Assembly: GCF_004359215.1 (NCBI RefSeq)
Contig: NW_027152213.1
Span: 1,553,104-1,617,103, forward strand
Source: Bremia lactucae
Taxonomy: Eukaryota > Oomycota > Peronosporomycetes > Peronosporales > Peronosporaceae
Reading direction: 5' to 3'
Length of the DNA stretch: 64,000 nt
Position numbers and translations under genes: made by a program. How positions within the stretch are numbered: position 1 is the stretch's first letter; each line of letters begins with the position of its first letter. Below the pieces are notes generated by a model. That model searched no databases, had not been told where the DNA came from, and saw nothing but the letters and a program-made list of their open reading frames with translations. Below are positions 43,206-54,268 of this stretch, piece by piece.

Positions 43206-45220
43206 GCATTTTGCTTGCCGGGTTTATACATCACCTCGAAGGTGTATTCCGCAAAAAAGGATAGCCATCGGGCCATTCTCTGTGAGAGATGGGGCGACTT
43301 AGTCACCATGCGTAACGACGCGTGACTGTAAAAATCACAAACGGCTTAGAGCCGAGCAGATGAACTCTGAATTTGACGAGAGCATACTTCATACCAAGTA
43401 ACTCTTTGTCATGAACTGGGTAATTTTCTTTCGCAGCTTTAAGCTGTCTCGACTCGAACGCAATAACACGTTCATGCCCATCAACATCTGTTTGTAACAG
43501 AGCACTGCCAATGGCAAAATCTGATGCGTCACACGCACACACAGACGACACTGAAAGGCAAATTTGGGTTTGTCAGTGCCAGAATCGGGGCATGGATAAT
43601 ACTATCCTTAACTGCTCGAAAAGCATTATTTTCGGTGCTAGTCCAGCACCATTCTGTATCCTTTTAAGAAGATTCTATAATGGCCTAGCCCTATCAGCGT
43701 AATTTTCGCTATATTTGTGTAAATAATTGGCGAGACCCAACCACTTACGCAAATCCTTTTAGTTTTTAGGAACCGGCCAATCTACTATGGCTTTTACCTT
43801 AGCGGGATCCGCTCTAAGGCCCCGCTTTCCAATGAAGCATCCTAAAAAAGGAATTTCGTCTGCGCCTAAAATGCATTTAGATGCATTGGCATACAATTTG
43901 TTTGTGCGCATGCACGCGAGCACTGCTCGCAAATGGTCTAAATGGTTTTCCATATCCGACCGACCCTGCTCCGCACGACTATGGACAAAAATGTCATCGA
44001 AATAAGTCTTTGCATAACCTCGATGAGGGCGAAACAGTTGCGTCACTAGACGATTAAATGTTGCCGGGGCGTTGGAAAGCCCTTGTGGCATAACCAGCCA
44101 CTCCCATAACATGCCGCTTGGGGTGCTAACCGCTGTAAGCGAGATATCACTAGCTCGCATGAGCAATTGGTAGTAACCATCGATTAAGTCCAATGCACTG
44201 TACATTGTACATCCCACCATATTGTTCTGAAGAACATCCTTTCTAGGAATGGGGGTTTGTGCTGGTATAGCGGCAGCATTAAGCCTATTATAAGCATGTA
44301 CAATGCGCCATTCACCATTTCGCTTTTTGACACAAAATGTCGGTGTCGAATGAGGAGATTTGCTATCTCGTACCATTCCAGCCTCGTGCTTAGCACGGAA
44401 GAAATAGTCATGACGTCACACTGCTCCCTTGGTAAAGGCCATTGTCTTGTGACACAATATTTGGTTCCCGGAACTAAGTCAATTTCATGACGAACACCTC
44501 TATCCGGAGATAAAACAGATGGTGGGTTCTTACATACCACATCTTGGAATTCCTTAATTAAGGAATAAAAGGGATCCGTAGGATCTTTAAAGATCAATGA
44601 CCCACTTCGCGCACTAAGAGCAGCTTTTGTGTCATCCAGGACAGCTTCGTCTAGAAGTGACGATGAGTTTAACTCAACCATAGGTCGAATGACCACCATT
44701 TCAGATAAGTCACCAGCTTTTAAGGCTCGACCGCACTCATCAATAGAAATTTCGTCTAGCTCTATAGGAGCATGTAACGAGGGAATTGCCGCAAGGCTAA
44801 CTACCCCCTCAATGTTACCGGTTACGCCATTTACAAGCGTATGTACTTGCTCACTTGTATCACTTTGTGAGGGTATGCACACTTCGTGTCCACCCTGTCT
44901 TGGAGTGGAGACAATATGCCTCTTGGAGGTCGGGGCATTGACGTCCCGGGCTTTCCAGACTGTATTGGTTCTATATAAGACATAGTGTCTAATTTGTCAT
45001 CTGACAAGGAGTTAAATACCTCAACTTCCTTATTTAGCGAACGTTTACGTGTCGCGTCACGTGCATTAGGAGGGTTTGACCTAAAATGCCCTGGCAAACT
45101 GCCAATAGTAACACTACTGACACTCAGTATGGTGCCACCTCGGCCGACCACACTCGGTGGACTTAGACGTGCCACTCCACGTATCTCAGGTATATTGCAC
45201 CCTTGATGATTCGGCCTTAG
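43177..45220. repeat. Near-identical block R, right copy (partner 16865-18907)
   Basis: See the left copy. First flanking difference on the left at 43176 (A here, G at 16864); first on the right at 45221 (T here, G at 18908). Confidence 0.9.
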
Positions 45221-45751
45221 TCCAACAATGCTTTCAGCATTTAGTGAATCGTTATTATAACAAATGTCACTCGACGGAGTACGTGCCGTTCCACCTTTTT
45301 TTTCTGAGTCGGGCTCAGAATTAATGCTCTTAACATTAGAGTCTGTTAACTCAGACATGCCAATGTCTAAAACACTGACAGACGCATTCAATGAACCGCG
45401 CCAATAGCGCCTTTGTTGCCTTGCAAAGGTGGGTTCATGACTCTCCAAAACTTTGCTAGGAACATTGCGCGTGGCGCCTAAGGTCTTAGACCTCCAATCG
45501 ACCCATGGCTCATGGTGTTCTAACCAGGCCATACCAAGGATGAGATCATATCTCGAATCCAAATTAAGGACGAGACAGCGTTCCATACTCTCAAAGTCCA
45601 GAAACTTTACACTTAACTTCAATGAAACTTTGGGAACAAGTACACGAGTCCCAGTCCCTAAACAAACAGTGATTGAATCACCTTCATGCGTTCGAAGTGC
45701 CTCAACGTATTGTTGACTTACTTCAAAAGAAAGACGTCGACCATAATGCAA
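43303..45751 (-). pseudogene. Protease, RT and RNase H, right composite copy
   Basis: Frame 44831-45751 (306 codons) carries protease sequence (GDSITVCLGTGTRVLVPKV, RYDLILGMAWLEHHEPW) and the Ser-rich linker. 43759-44376 is the RT palm with intact YFDD. 43303-43551 is RNase H (CACDASDFAIGSALLQTD with a catalytic Asp, then YPVHDKELLGMKYAL). The frame breaks between protease and RT are the same as in the left copy. Confidence 0.85.
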
Positions 45752-45904
45752 GATGCTCCTGAGTCAATTAAAACTGACCATGGCTTATCAAAGCCCTTTA
45801 CAGTCGCTTGAGCGACTAGCAAGCCAGGTTTGTACTCTCGCCCCGTGCCATTGAGCACCGAGCTAATCGGGGTTAGGTTCTGTTTATTATCACCTCTTTG
45901 AGAT

Positions 45905-46939
45905 TCAACAGAGCCTAGGTCTTCCCCAGTAGGGCGCCCCGCACCTACTGGGTATCGACGTTTTCCCCCACCGTACCAGATCTCTGGTATAGGTCGGTGC
46001 TCTTTCGAGCTTTACGCGAATTTCGAAGAGGGTAGACAGGGCGTAAATGTTTTGTGCTTCCGCACATATAATATCTACGGATGGTCCTATGCTGTTCCAC
46101 AGCTTGAAGAGCCTCTTCTCCTTCCTCAACGAGGCTCAAATCCATAGGTTCCGCTCTATTAGACGGAACCCATGTGCTCGAAGAGCTTGTTCGGTAAACA
46201 GGCGTGCTAACGCGAGCAGTCTTAAAGTCAAACTCGACGCGTAGCGCTATGACACCTGCCTCTTCGAATGTAGCCGGATAAGATCGGAACGATTCCGTCC
46301 GGACAACGCCCACGTTGAGACCTCCCATAAAGATGGTCACTTCAATTGCTTCTTGCACCGGGTCTCGATGAATAGATGCAATGAGAGTTCTCAACTCCTG
46401 GACAAAGTCCCCTAGGGTTCTTTTACCCTGTCGAGTCACTAAGAGCCGTGCTCGCATGCGAAAAGCCTGATCAGGCGGTGCAAACATGCTCGTCATTTGC
46501 TGTTTCAGCGAATCCCATGAGGGAAAAGCGTCCATTATGGACGTGCTGCACGATAGTGCCCATTCCATGGCTCTACCTCCAAATTTGGAAATGGCCATAG
46601 CCACCTTTTGCCGTTCTGTTAAGAACAAGGCTGTATCTGCTTAATCCAAAAAGGGAGATTTTCTCCCTCTTTTTCCTCAAATTTCTTCACATTTACAGTT
46701 AGAGGCGAGCCCTCGGCTCAGTCAGGTACAGAGATGTACCGGGTTGGCATAGATGCCGCTAAATGGTCCTGTACCTGACCGATCAGGGAAGCTTCGTACC
46801 GCATGAAGGCTTCAAGCCTTGCATGCAGGACCTCTGGTCCTTGGGAAATAATAAATTCCACGTGCTCAAGCCTGAATAAGGTTTTAAGCTTGTCATACGC
46901 GGCGCGTTGCGCTTCTGACAATTCTGGAACCTCTTCCAT
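45905..46939 (-). pseudogene. gag of the right composite copy
   Basis: Starts MEEVPELSEAQRAAYDKLK at 46939. After a frameshift, frame 45945-46628 is open for 227 codons: the WDSLKQQMTSMFAPPDQAF capsid block, LGDFVQELRTLIASIHRDP, and the knuckle (YYMCGSTKHLRPVYP, with cysteines lost). This is the longest gag frame of family B in the window. Confidence 0.8.
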
Positions 46940-46999
46940 TTTCGTGAGAAATTAGTCTTGTAAAGACTCAGGCGTAGATTGACTACGAGTGTTACCAGG

Positions 47000-47478
47000 T
47001 GTAACGGAGCTACCTCGCTCCTAAAGTCAAAGGAAGACTTTCAGACTCAGAGAGTCACTTAGTTCTATTGAACTAATGAATTTGACAACTCAGGGAGTCG
47101 TATAAGCTATCAAAGCTTAAGGAATCCTAGTTCACGGGATTCAGGGTTCGTAGAACCAAGTGGCAACTAGTGCCCAAGAGGATATACCTTAGAAAGGCTT
47201 CTATCTCTCACAGATCAATGCGCAAGCCTTAGCAAGGCACTTAACGCTTTAAGATCAAAAGGGGAACTGAACTTTATTTAATTATTTAAACCTTACCCTA
47301 GCTAATTAAGAAAATAGATTTTGGCCGCCAGATTTTTATCTGGCGGCGACCACATTTATAACCCATAATAAATAGGATTTAAGTAACTAACTATTTTAAA
47401 ATTAGATAAAAGGGTATTTTGCCCATAAAGTAAATGTACCACAACAACGGTTCTCCAACCGATGTGTGCCCCATTACA
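47000..47478 (-). repeat. 5' LTR of the young family B insertion
   Basis: 479 bp, plus-strand ends TGTAACGGAGC and CCCCATTACA, aligned with 13620-14105 with few differences. The primer binding site lies at about 46975-46998 (minus, TGGTAACACTCGTAGTCAAT). The right neighbour TAGAC (47479-47483) is the second copy of the target duplication. Confidence 0.85.
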
Positions 47479-47499
47479 TAGACCTCCTGATGAGGATGC

Positions 47500-50400
47500 A
47501 GCAATATGCGCCACAGCCAACTGGGTCGGCCCCAGCGCCTTTCAATTCTTATGGGTAGGATCTCGATAGGCTTTAGAAGCCAACGTAGAACACTGAGTGT
47601 GAACGCAGCTTGCACGGGAGGTTTAGCGTACAAGCTACGCCCTTTTTGACCATGACCGTAAATGGTCCAATAAAACGCGGACGCAATTTGGTGTAAAAGC
47701 CGCAAAAATACGTTTGTAGGTCGATTGTTAACATTAAGTAATGCTCGGTCACATCGCACACATGAATTATTACAGCTTCTGCCTTTAGCATTCTCTTGTT
47801 CCTTTTGTTTATCTTGACTATCAGCCATTTGATCCACACATGTCGTTGGGAGAAATTTAATCGCGTTGCGTGAAACTTGCTAACCTGTTTCTCAATGTTT
47901 CTTAACCGTTATGGGACTGATATCAGCATGCGGATCGGCTATCTCTCCTCGTACAAGCCTTAAACCACGTAGTGATAGCGTTAACGGAGCGCCCCGGTGT
48001 GTAAGGTCGATTACGTGAAACGTAGTATAGCCAGTAGAGGCTGCACAGCGTTGTCAACTGCAAACTCATTAGCCGAGAGCATTATGCTTCAGCGCATTGG
48101 TGTGTCAGCACTCACACTGCACAGAATGTAACGCGCTCATTTTGACCATCGGGCTGCGGTGGATTCGCTGTGGACATGTCCAATTTGGTGTCAACCACTC
48201 GAAAGATTGGCTTTCAGAACCTACCCGTGAAGCGGGGTCCTTACCTGATATAATTGCCATTAGCAAACCGTATTGTCGACACGCAATCAATTTAGAGCTT
48301 TGCTAAATCTTCACCATCAATGGTACCCGACGCAGCCGCTAAATGATCCATTTTGATCAATTGGTCAACAAAGACCATGATGCCTGTTTTGCCGGCTGAA
48401 TCTTGCGGGAGGCCAAACACAAAATCCACACGGATGCACTCCCAGCACCCAATGGGTACGGTTAAAGTGGCAAGCGGTGTCGTTGCATGTGCCTAGGGTT
48501 TGATTCGTTAGGAAGCTTTGCATGTGCGAACACAGGTACTGACCCATTAGTAGTTTGTACCAATAGTTATTCTGGTTTACGGAGCCGTGGGTTTTTCTTC
48601 GACTGATGACCACTAAACCAGAATCATGTGCCTCATAGAAGATTCGTTACTTAAGGTTTCTATCGTGAGAAAACACGATGCGCGGAAAATCCGCGGCATC
48701 AGTCGAATAAAACAATAGCCAATTATCGATATCACGATATCAGCTCGCACGCAATCGTGTCGACACTTTACCTTCGAGGCTTTGAACTCCTTGCTCCCAA
48801 GAGCGCGATATCAGCTCGCACGCAATCGTGTCGACACTTAACCTTCGAGGCTTTGAACGCCTTGCTCCTAAGAGCGCGTAATAAAGCTACACACTGTTCA
48901 ATGATCGGCGACCTCACGGTGGTAACATGAGCGAGCTCATGATCAGGCCTGCGTGATAGCGCATCAGTCAAAGCATATTGCTTTCCAGGCTCATACTTGA
49001 CCTCAAAGATTATATTCAGCAATGAACGAATGATATGGAGCTGTTCTCTGTGAGAGATGAGGGACTTAGTCGCGGTGCGTAAAAATGCATGATCTGTCGG
49101 ATCACAAAGGCTTAGAGCCAAGCACATGTACTCTAAATTTGACAAAGGCATATTATATTCCAAGTAGCTATTTTTATTGAACAAGGTAGCTCCTTTCCTC
49201 AGCTTTAAGCTGTCTAGACTTTAACGCTATAACGCGCACCATCATCTGTTTGTAACAGAGCACTGCCTATGGCAAGATCAGATGCGTCACATACGACACA
49301 GAAAGGCAGATTAATTTTGTCGGGGCTAAATTCGTAGCATAAATGATACTATCATTAAGGTTTATTTTAGGTGCTCGTCCAGCACCAATGTATCCTAGTT
49401 AAGAAGATTAGATGAAGGCCGAGCCACATCAGCGTAAATTTTCGCTGTAGTTGACTAGGCCTAGCCAGCAATGCAAATCCTTCCGGATTTTAGGAACCAG
49501 CCAATCAACGGTGGTTTTCAGGCTTTTACCATAGCAGGGTCTGCTCTAAGGCCTCGCTCTCCAATGAAGCATCCTAGAAAGGAAATTTCGTCTGCACTGA
49601 ATATGCATTTTGAGGAATTGGCATACAGCTTATTAGTGCGCGTGCACTCGAGTACTGCTCGCAAATGGTTTCTGTGATTTTCCACATCGACTATGGACAA
49701 AATCATCAAAATAAGCCTGTGCATAACCTCGAAAAGGACAAAACAGTTGCGTCACTAGACAAATAACCTTAGACGGTGTATTGGAAATCCCTTGTGGCAC
49801 TCCCATAGAATGCCCTTTGGACTGCCAACCGCTGCAAGTGGAATGACACTAGATCGCATGAGCAGCTGATGATGTGAATATCGATTAAGTCGAAGCGAGC
49901 TGTATATTGCACAATTCACCATATTGCTTTTTAGTACGTCCTTTCTAGAAATGGGTATCTGCGAAGGTATAGTAGCAGGCATTATTTTTATTATGAGTAT
50001 GCACAATGCGCCATTTACAATTGGGCTTTCTTACACAAAATTTTGGCATCGAATAAGGCGATTCGCTCTCTTACCATTTTAGCCTCGTGTAAAAGACGGA
50101 AGAATTCGTCAATGATGTCACACAGAAGGGTCACTGTTGTGTTACACAGTATTTGGTTCCCGAAAACCAAGTCAATTCTACGTCCTGCACCTCTATCATG
50201 AGGTACAACAGACGGTGAGTTGTGACAACTACGTCTTGAAATTTCCTAACTAAAGAAAATATAGATCTTTAGGATCTTAAAGGATCGCCGCGCACCTTCG
50301 TATATCCTCCAAAATTGCTTTACTAAGAGCAACAATGAATTTAACTCAGTATCTGGTCGAATGAACACCATCTCTGATAAGTCACTAGCATTTAAAGCCT

Positions 50401-51660
50401 GACCAAAACTCAAGAGCATGTAACGATGGTATAGCCTCAAGGCTTATATAAGGCTTGCATTTGCACCCCGTGCCATAGAGCATGGAGTCTTTGAAGGCTA
50501 GGCCCTGTTTTTTTATCCTCATCTCCTAGAGGTTTCGCAGAGCCTTGTTCTTCCCCAGTAGGGCGCACCGCCCCTGCTGGGTATCTCCGTTCCTCCACAC
50601 CGTACAGATTATGGTTTGTGCGAGTTGCGCAACGGATAAGGCGGGTGGAAGTGCTTAGTGCTCCAGCAGATGTAAAATCTACGGTTGTGTCTATGCTACA
50701 CAGCTTGAAGCTCATGTTCTCCTTTCTCAGCGATGTTAGATCGATGAGTTTCGGTCTGTTAGACGATCTCGATGCGCTCGAAGAGCTTGTACGGCGTATC
50801 TGAGTACCAACGCGAGATGACGTGAAGTCAAACTCAGCGCGAAACGTCACGGCTACCGCCGCCTCAATTATAGAGAAATAAGATCGGTACAATTCCGTCC
50901 AGGAATGCTCGCAATGAGGCCTTCCACATAGACGGCCAACAAACAACTTATTGCAATGGATCTTGATGCATAGCCAGCCCCCTAGGGTCCGTTTACCCCG
51001 ACGAGCCGATGAGAATCGTGATCGCGTGAGAAAGCCTTATTAGGCGGTGCAAACATGCAAACTAGTTGCTGTTTCAGCGAATCCCACGTGAATTTAAATT
51101 TAAGCAGACTTATACAAATAAAACCATCTATGCTCAAATCACCCTTATATCAAGCATTTATATAGTTAATGATATCCCACTTGCTTGTCTACAAACCTTA
51201 AATGTAATATAGGATAGCATACATTGCATAAAATATGACTCGTCTATAGACGGGCAACATGTGAGTGTCTCTCACTGGCTCTGCCACCGAGCTTAGAAAT
51301 AGCCATGGCCAGTTTTTGCAGTAACGTTGGAACGTAGATGAGGCTATAACCACTTCCATTTGTTTGATCCAATAGAGGAGATTTTCTCCTTCTTTGCTCT
51401 CATATGACTTAACACAGACATCAAAACGGCGAGTCTTATGCTCCTTATCAGGTACAAAAAAGTATCAGTTGGCATAGATACCGCTAAGTGGTCCTGCACC
51501 TGTCCAATAAGAGACAATTAATACTCCATACAGGCTTCAAGCTTTGCAGCAACAGCCTCTGTGCCCTAGGAAATATTGTGATCTATATGATCCAGCACAA
51601 AATAAGTTTTGAGCTTCTCAAACGCTACGCGATTTTTCATGAGTTTGGGGAAGGAACCGA
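47500..51660 (-). pseudogene. gag-pol remnants of the old family B element
   Basis: Recognisable pieces: the integrase tail (47573-47839, FYTKLRPRFIGPFTVMVKK); a degraded integrase core around 48100-48450; RNase H (48768-49184, NIIFEVKYEPGKQYALTDAL and SRRPDHEL); RT (49518-49724, LRAVLECTRTNKLYANSSK and FLGCFIGERGLRADPA); an RT start piece (49755-50006); and gag (50437-50946, VTFRAEFDFTSSRVGTQIRR). A 71-bp tandem duplication sits in the RNase H/integrase linker (48735-48876). Confidence 0.7.
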
Positions 51661-51721
51661 TGCCGGAAGAGGCTTTCTCTTATAAAGCCTCAAGCGTAGA
51701 TTGACTACTAGTGCTATCATT

Positions 51722-52064
51722 TGTAGTGGAGCTACCTATCATCGTGAGTCAGAGGAAGACTTTTCACTCCAAGACTCAATTAGTTGTATAGAAATAAAAA
51801 AAATATCCAGATTTATGTCATATATATCTTTACTTAGTCGTACAAGCTCGAAGAGATTAATGAAACCTAGTTCAAGGGACTCAGTGGCTCACAGAACCAA
51901 GTTGCAACTAGTGCCCGAGAGTATAAACCTTATGAAGGCTTGGTGCTCTCACAGATCACTGCGCAAGCCTAAGTAAGGCACTCAACGCTTTAAGACATAA
52001 GGGGAACTGAACTTTATATAATATTTGAAATGTAAAACTTCCCTATATAATAGATTTCGGCCAC
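51722..52064 (-). repeat. 5' LTR of the old family B element, truncated
   Basis: Plus-strand start TGTAGTGGAGCTACC, with the ACTAGTGCCCGAGAG and GCGCAAGCCTAAGTAAGGCAC blocks, cut off after GATTTCGGCCACC. Two family B LTR starts follow in the other direction: a 14-20 bp scrap at 52065 and the full LTR at 52085. Confidence 0.7.
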
Positions 52065-52084
52065 CTGTAATGGGGCACCTTTTC

Positions 52085-52567
52085 TGTAATGGGGCACACA
52101 TTGGTTTGAGAACCCTTGTTGTGACATTTACTCTATAGGCAAAATACCCTTCTATCCTATTTAAAACAGTGAGTTACTAAAATCCCAATTATTATGGGTA
52201 ACAAAAAATGTGGTCGCCGCCAGATATAAATTTGGCGGCCGTAATCTCTTTCAAATTAGCCAGGGTAAGGTTTTTAGATTTAAATAATAAGATTAACTTG
52301 ATTTCCCCTTTTGATCTTATAGCTTCTAGTGCCTTCTTAAGGCTTGCACATTTATCTGTGAGAGATAGAAGCCTTTCTAAGGTACACACTCGGGCACTAG
52401 TTGCCACTTGGTTCTACGAGCCCCTGAATCCCCTTGAAGTAGGATTCATTAGTCTTAAATAACTTGTACGACTCCCTGAGGTTTTAAACCAATTAGTTTT
52501 ATAGAACTAAGAGACTCGTTGAGTCTAAAAGTCTCTCTGACTTTACGAGCGAGTTAGCTCCGCAACA
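52085..52567 (+). repeat. 5' LTR of B5
   Basis: 483 bp, TGTAATGGGGCACACATTGG to GCTCCGCAACA, matching 58856-59333. Confidence 0.85.
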
Positions 52568-52627
52568 CCTGGTAGCACTCGTAGTCAATTTACGCCTGAG
52601 TCTTGATAAGATTAAGCAATCACTGAC

Positions 52628-54140
52628 ATCAAAGAGTTTCCAGTACTTTCAGAGGCGCAACGCATATCGTATGACAAGGTCAAAACTTTGTTTAAGCTTA
52701 AGCATGTAGAGTTCGTTATATCCCAGGGACCAGAGGTCCTGCATGCAAGGCTTGAAGTCTTCATGCGATATGAATTCTTCCTGATCGGTCAGGTTCAGGA
52801 GCACCTTGCGGCGACTATGCCAACTCGGTACATCTCTGTACCTGATTCAGAGCCTAAGGATTGCCCTCTAGTTGTCAGTGTAGAGACATTTGAGGGAAGA
52901 GAGGGAGAATACCTCCCTTTTTGGATTAAGCAGATTGAGATTTACATTGACTCCGCCTTGTTCTTAACAGAGCGGCACAAGGTGGCTATAGTCATTTCCA
53001 AACCCGGAGGTAGATCCATGGAGTGGTAACCATCGTGCAGCACGTCCATAAATGACACTTATTCCCAATAAGATTCATTGAAACAGCAATAACTAGCATG
53101 TTTGCACCAACTGATCAGGCTTTTTCGCATGCGATCACGGCTCATAGCGATTCGACAGGTTTTACGAACCTAGGGGGCTATGTATACAGGAGTTGAGAGC
53201 TCTCATTGCATCTATGCATCAAGACCCGGTGCAAGAAGCAATTGTCGTAGCTGTTTTTGTGGGGGGATCTCAATGAAGGCGTTGCCTAGATGGAATTATT
53301 TCGATCCCATCCTGCTCTTTCGAAGAGGCAGTTTCCATAGCGCTACGCGCTGAGTTCGTTAATAAGTCTGCTGGTGTTAGCACGCTTGTTTACCGAACAA
53401 GCTCTTCGAGCAAATCGGTACCGTCTAGTAGGCCGGAACTCATGGATTTAAGCCTCGTTAAGGAAGGAGAAGAGGATCATCAAGCTGCGGAACGGCATAA
53501 GAACATCCGTGGTTGTTATATGTGCGGAAGCACGAACCAGTTATGTCTGGTGTAACGGGCTAAAGTCGCCCTAATGTTACACAGTCCCCGTTAAGTACAC
53601 TTGGTGTGCTTAAGGGGATGGTCAATTACTAAATAATAGTAATTAGACCCAGCACTCGGGTGTAGTGCACATTTGTGACCAACCCTTGTGTATGTGATGC
53701 ACATGGGTGCATTCACATTAGGAGGGATGACGGCTAGCGTCATCCGTTACGCGAGGTATCTAGAAAGATACGCTCGCAATACATATTAAGTGTTATCTAT
53801 AGAGATGACATTTTAATTGGTAAAAATAGGTATTTATATTTAATACGATTAAATATAAATCAGTCTAAAAACTACTTCCTACTTGGTAAGTGCGCACGAG
53901 GAGCCGAATTACCGCTACTGTGACGACACTTAACCAGAGTACTTAGTGTGTTGGGTGAGGTCGCTTACGCGCCCACCACAACTACCTCACTGCACGCAGA
54001 GAAACAGGTTAAACCGCTTCCTCGCTGTGCTAGGGCGTGTGTCTAAGTAGAGCGTGGCCGTATTACGACGTGCCCGCCTTCATCTGGCCTGTCCCCTACT
54101 AGATACGCGTAAAGCTCAAAGAGCACCAATGTTAACCTAT
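52628..54140 (+). pseudogene. gag of B5, split by a solo LTR
   Basis: Frame 52688-53029 keeps [38 protein letters not shown] and EYLPFWIKQIEIYIDSALF, and later the MFAPTDQAF-like capsid block, in broken frames. The zinc-knuckle region (CYMCGSTNQLCL) is cut at 53550 by the family A LTR and resumes at 54083 (CPLLDTRKAQ). Removing the LTR and one TCTGG restores alignment with the other family B gags. Confidence 0.75.
53551..54082 (+). repeat. Family A solo LTR nested in B5 gag, perfect target duplication
   Basis: 532 bp from TGTAACGGGC to GCCTTCA. TCTGG stands on both sides (53546-53550 and 54083-54087). No internal element sequence. This copy defines both family A LTR ends and the 5-bp duplication length. 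Confidence 0.95.
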
Positions 54141-54268
54141 ACCAGAATCTGGTACGTGCGGGAGAACGTCGAAACCTAGTAAGTGCGGGGCTCCTTACTG
54201 GAGAAGACCTAGGCTCTGTTGAACCTCTAGGAGGTGAGAGTAAACAGGACCTAGCTTTAATAAGATCG

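Larger units (their letters stand above)
40920..47478 (-). mobile_element. Family B Gypsy element, right part of the composite
   Basis: Minus-strand order from the right: 5' LTR (47478-47000), gag, protease, RT, RNase H, integrase, chromodomain, and a truncated antisense-ORF region ending at 40920; no 3' LTR. The right portion (45221-47478) belongs with the left LTR at 13620 as one young insertion. The left portion (40920-43176) belongs to a different copy. Block R at 43177-45220 joins them. Confidence 0.75.
47479..52064 (-). mobile_element. Right half of the old family B Gypsy element
   Basis: Begins in the last part of the antisense ORF, exactly where 13619 stops, and continues minus-strand 3'-to-5' through integrase, RNase H, RT, gag and a 5' LTR (51722-52064). 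Highly decayed: no domain survives in one frame, which fits an element older than the one nested in it. Confidence 0.75.
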
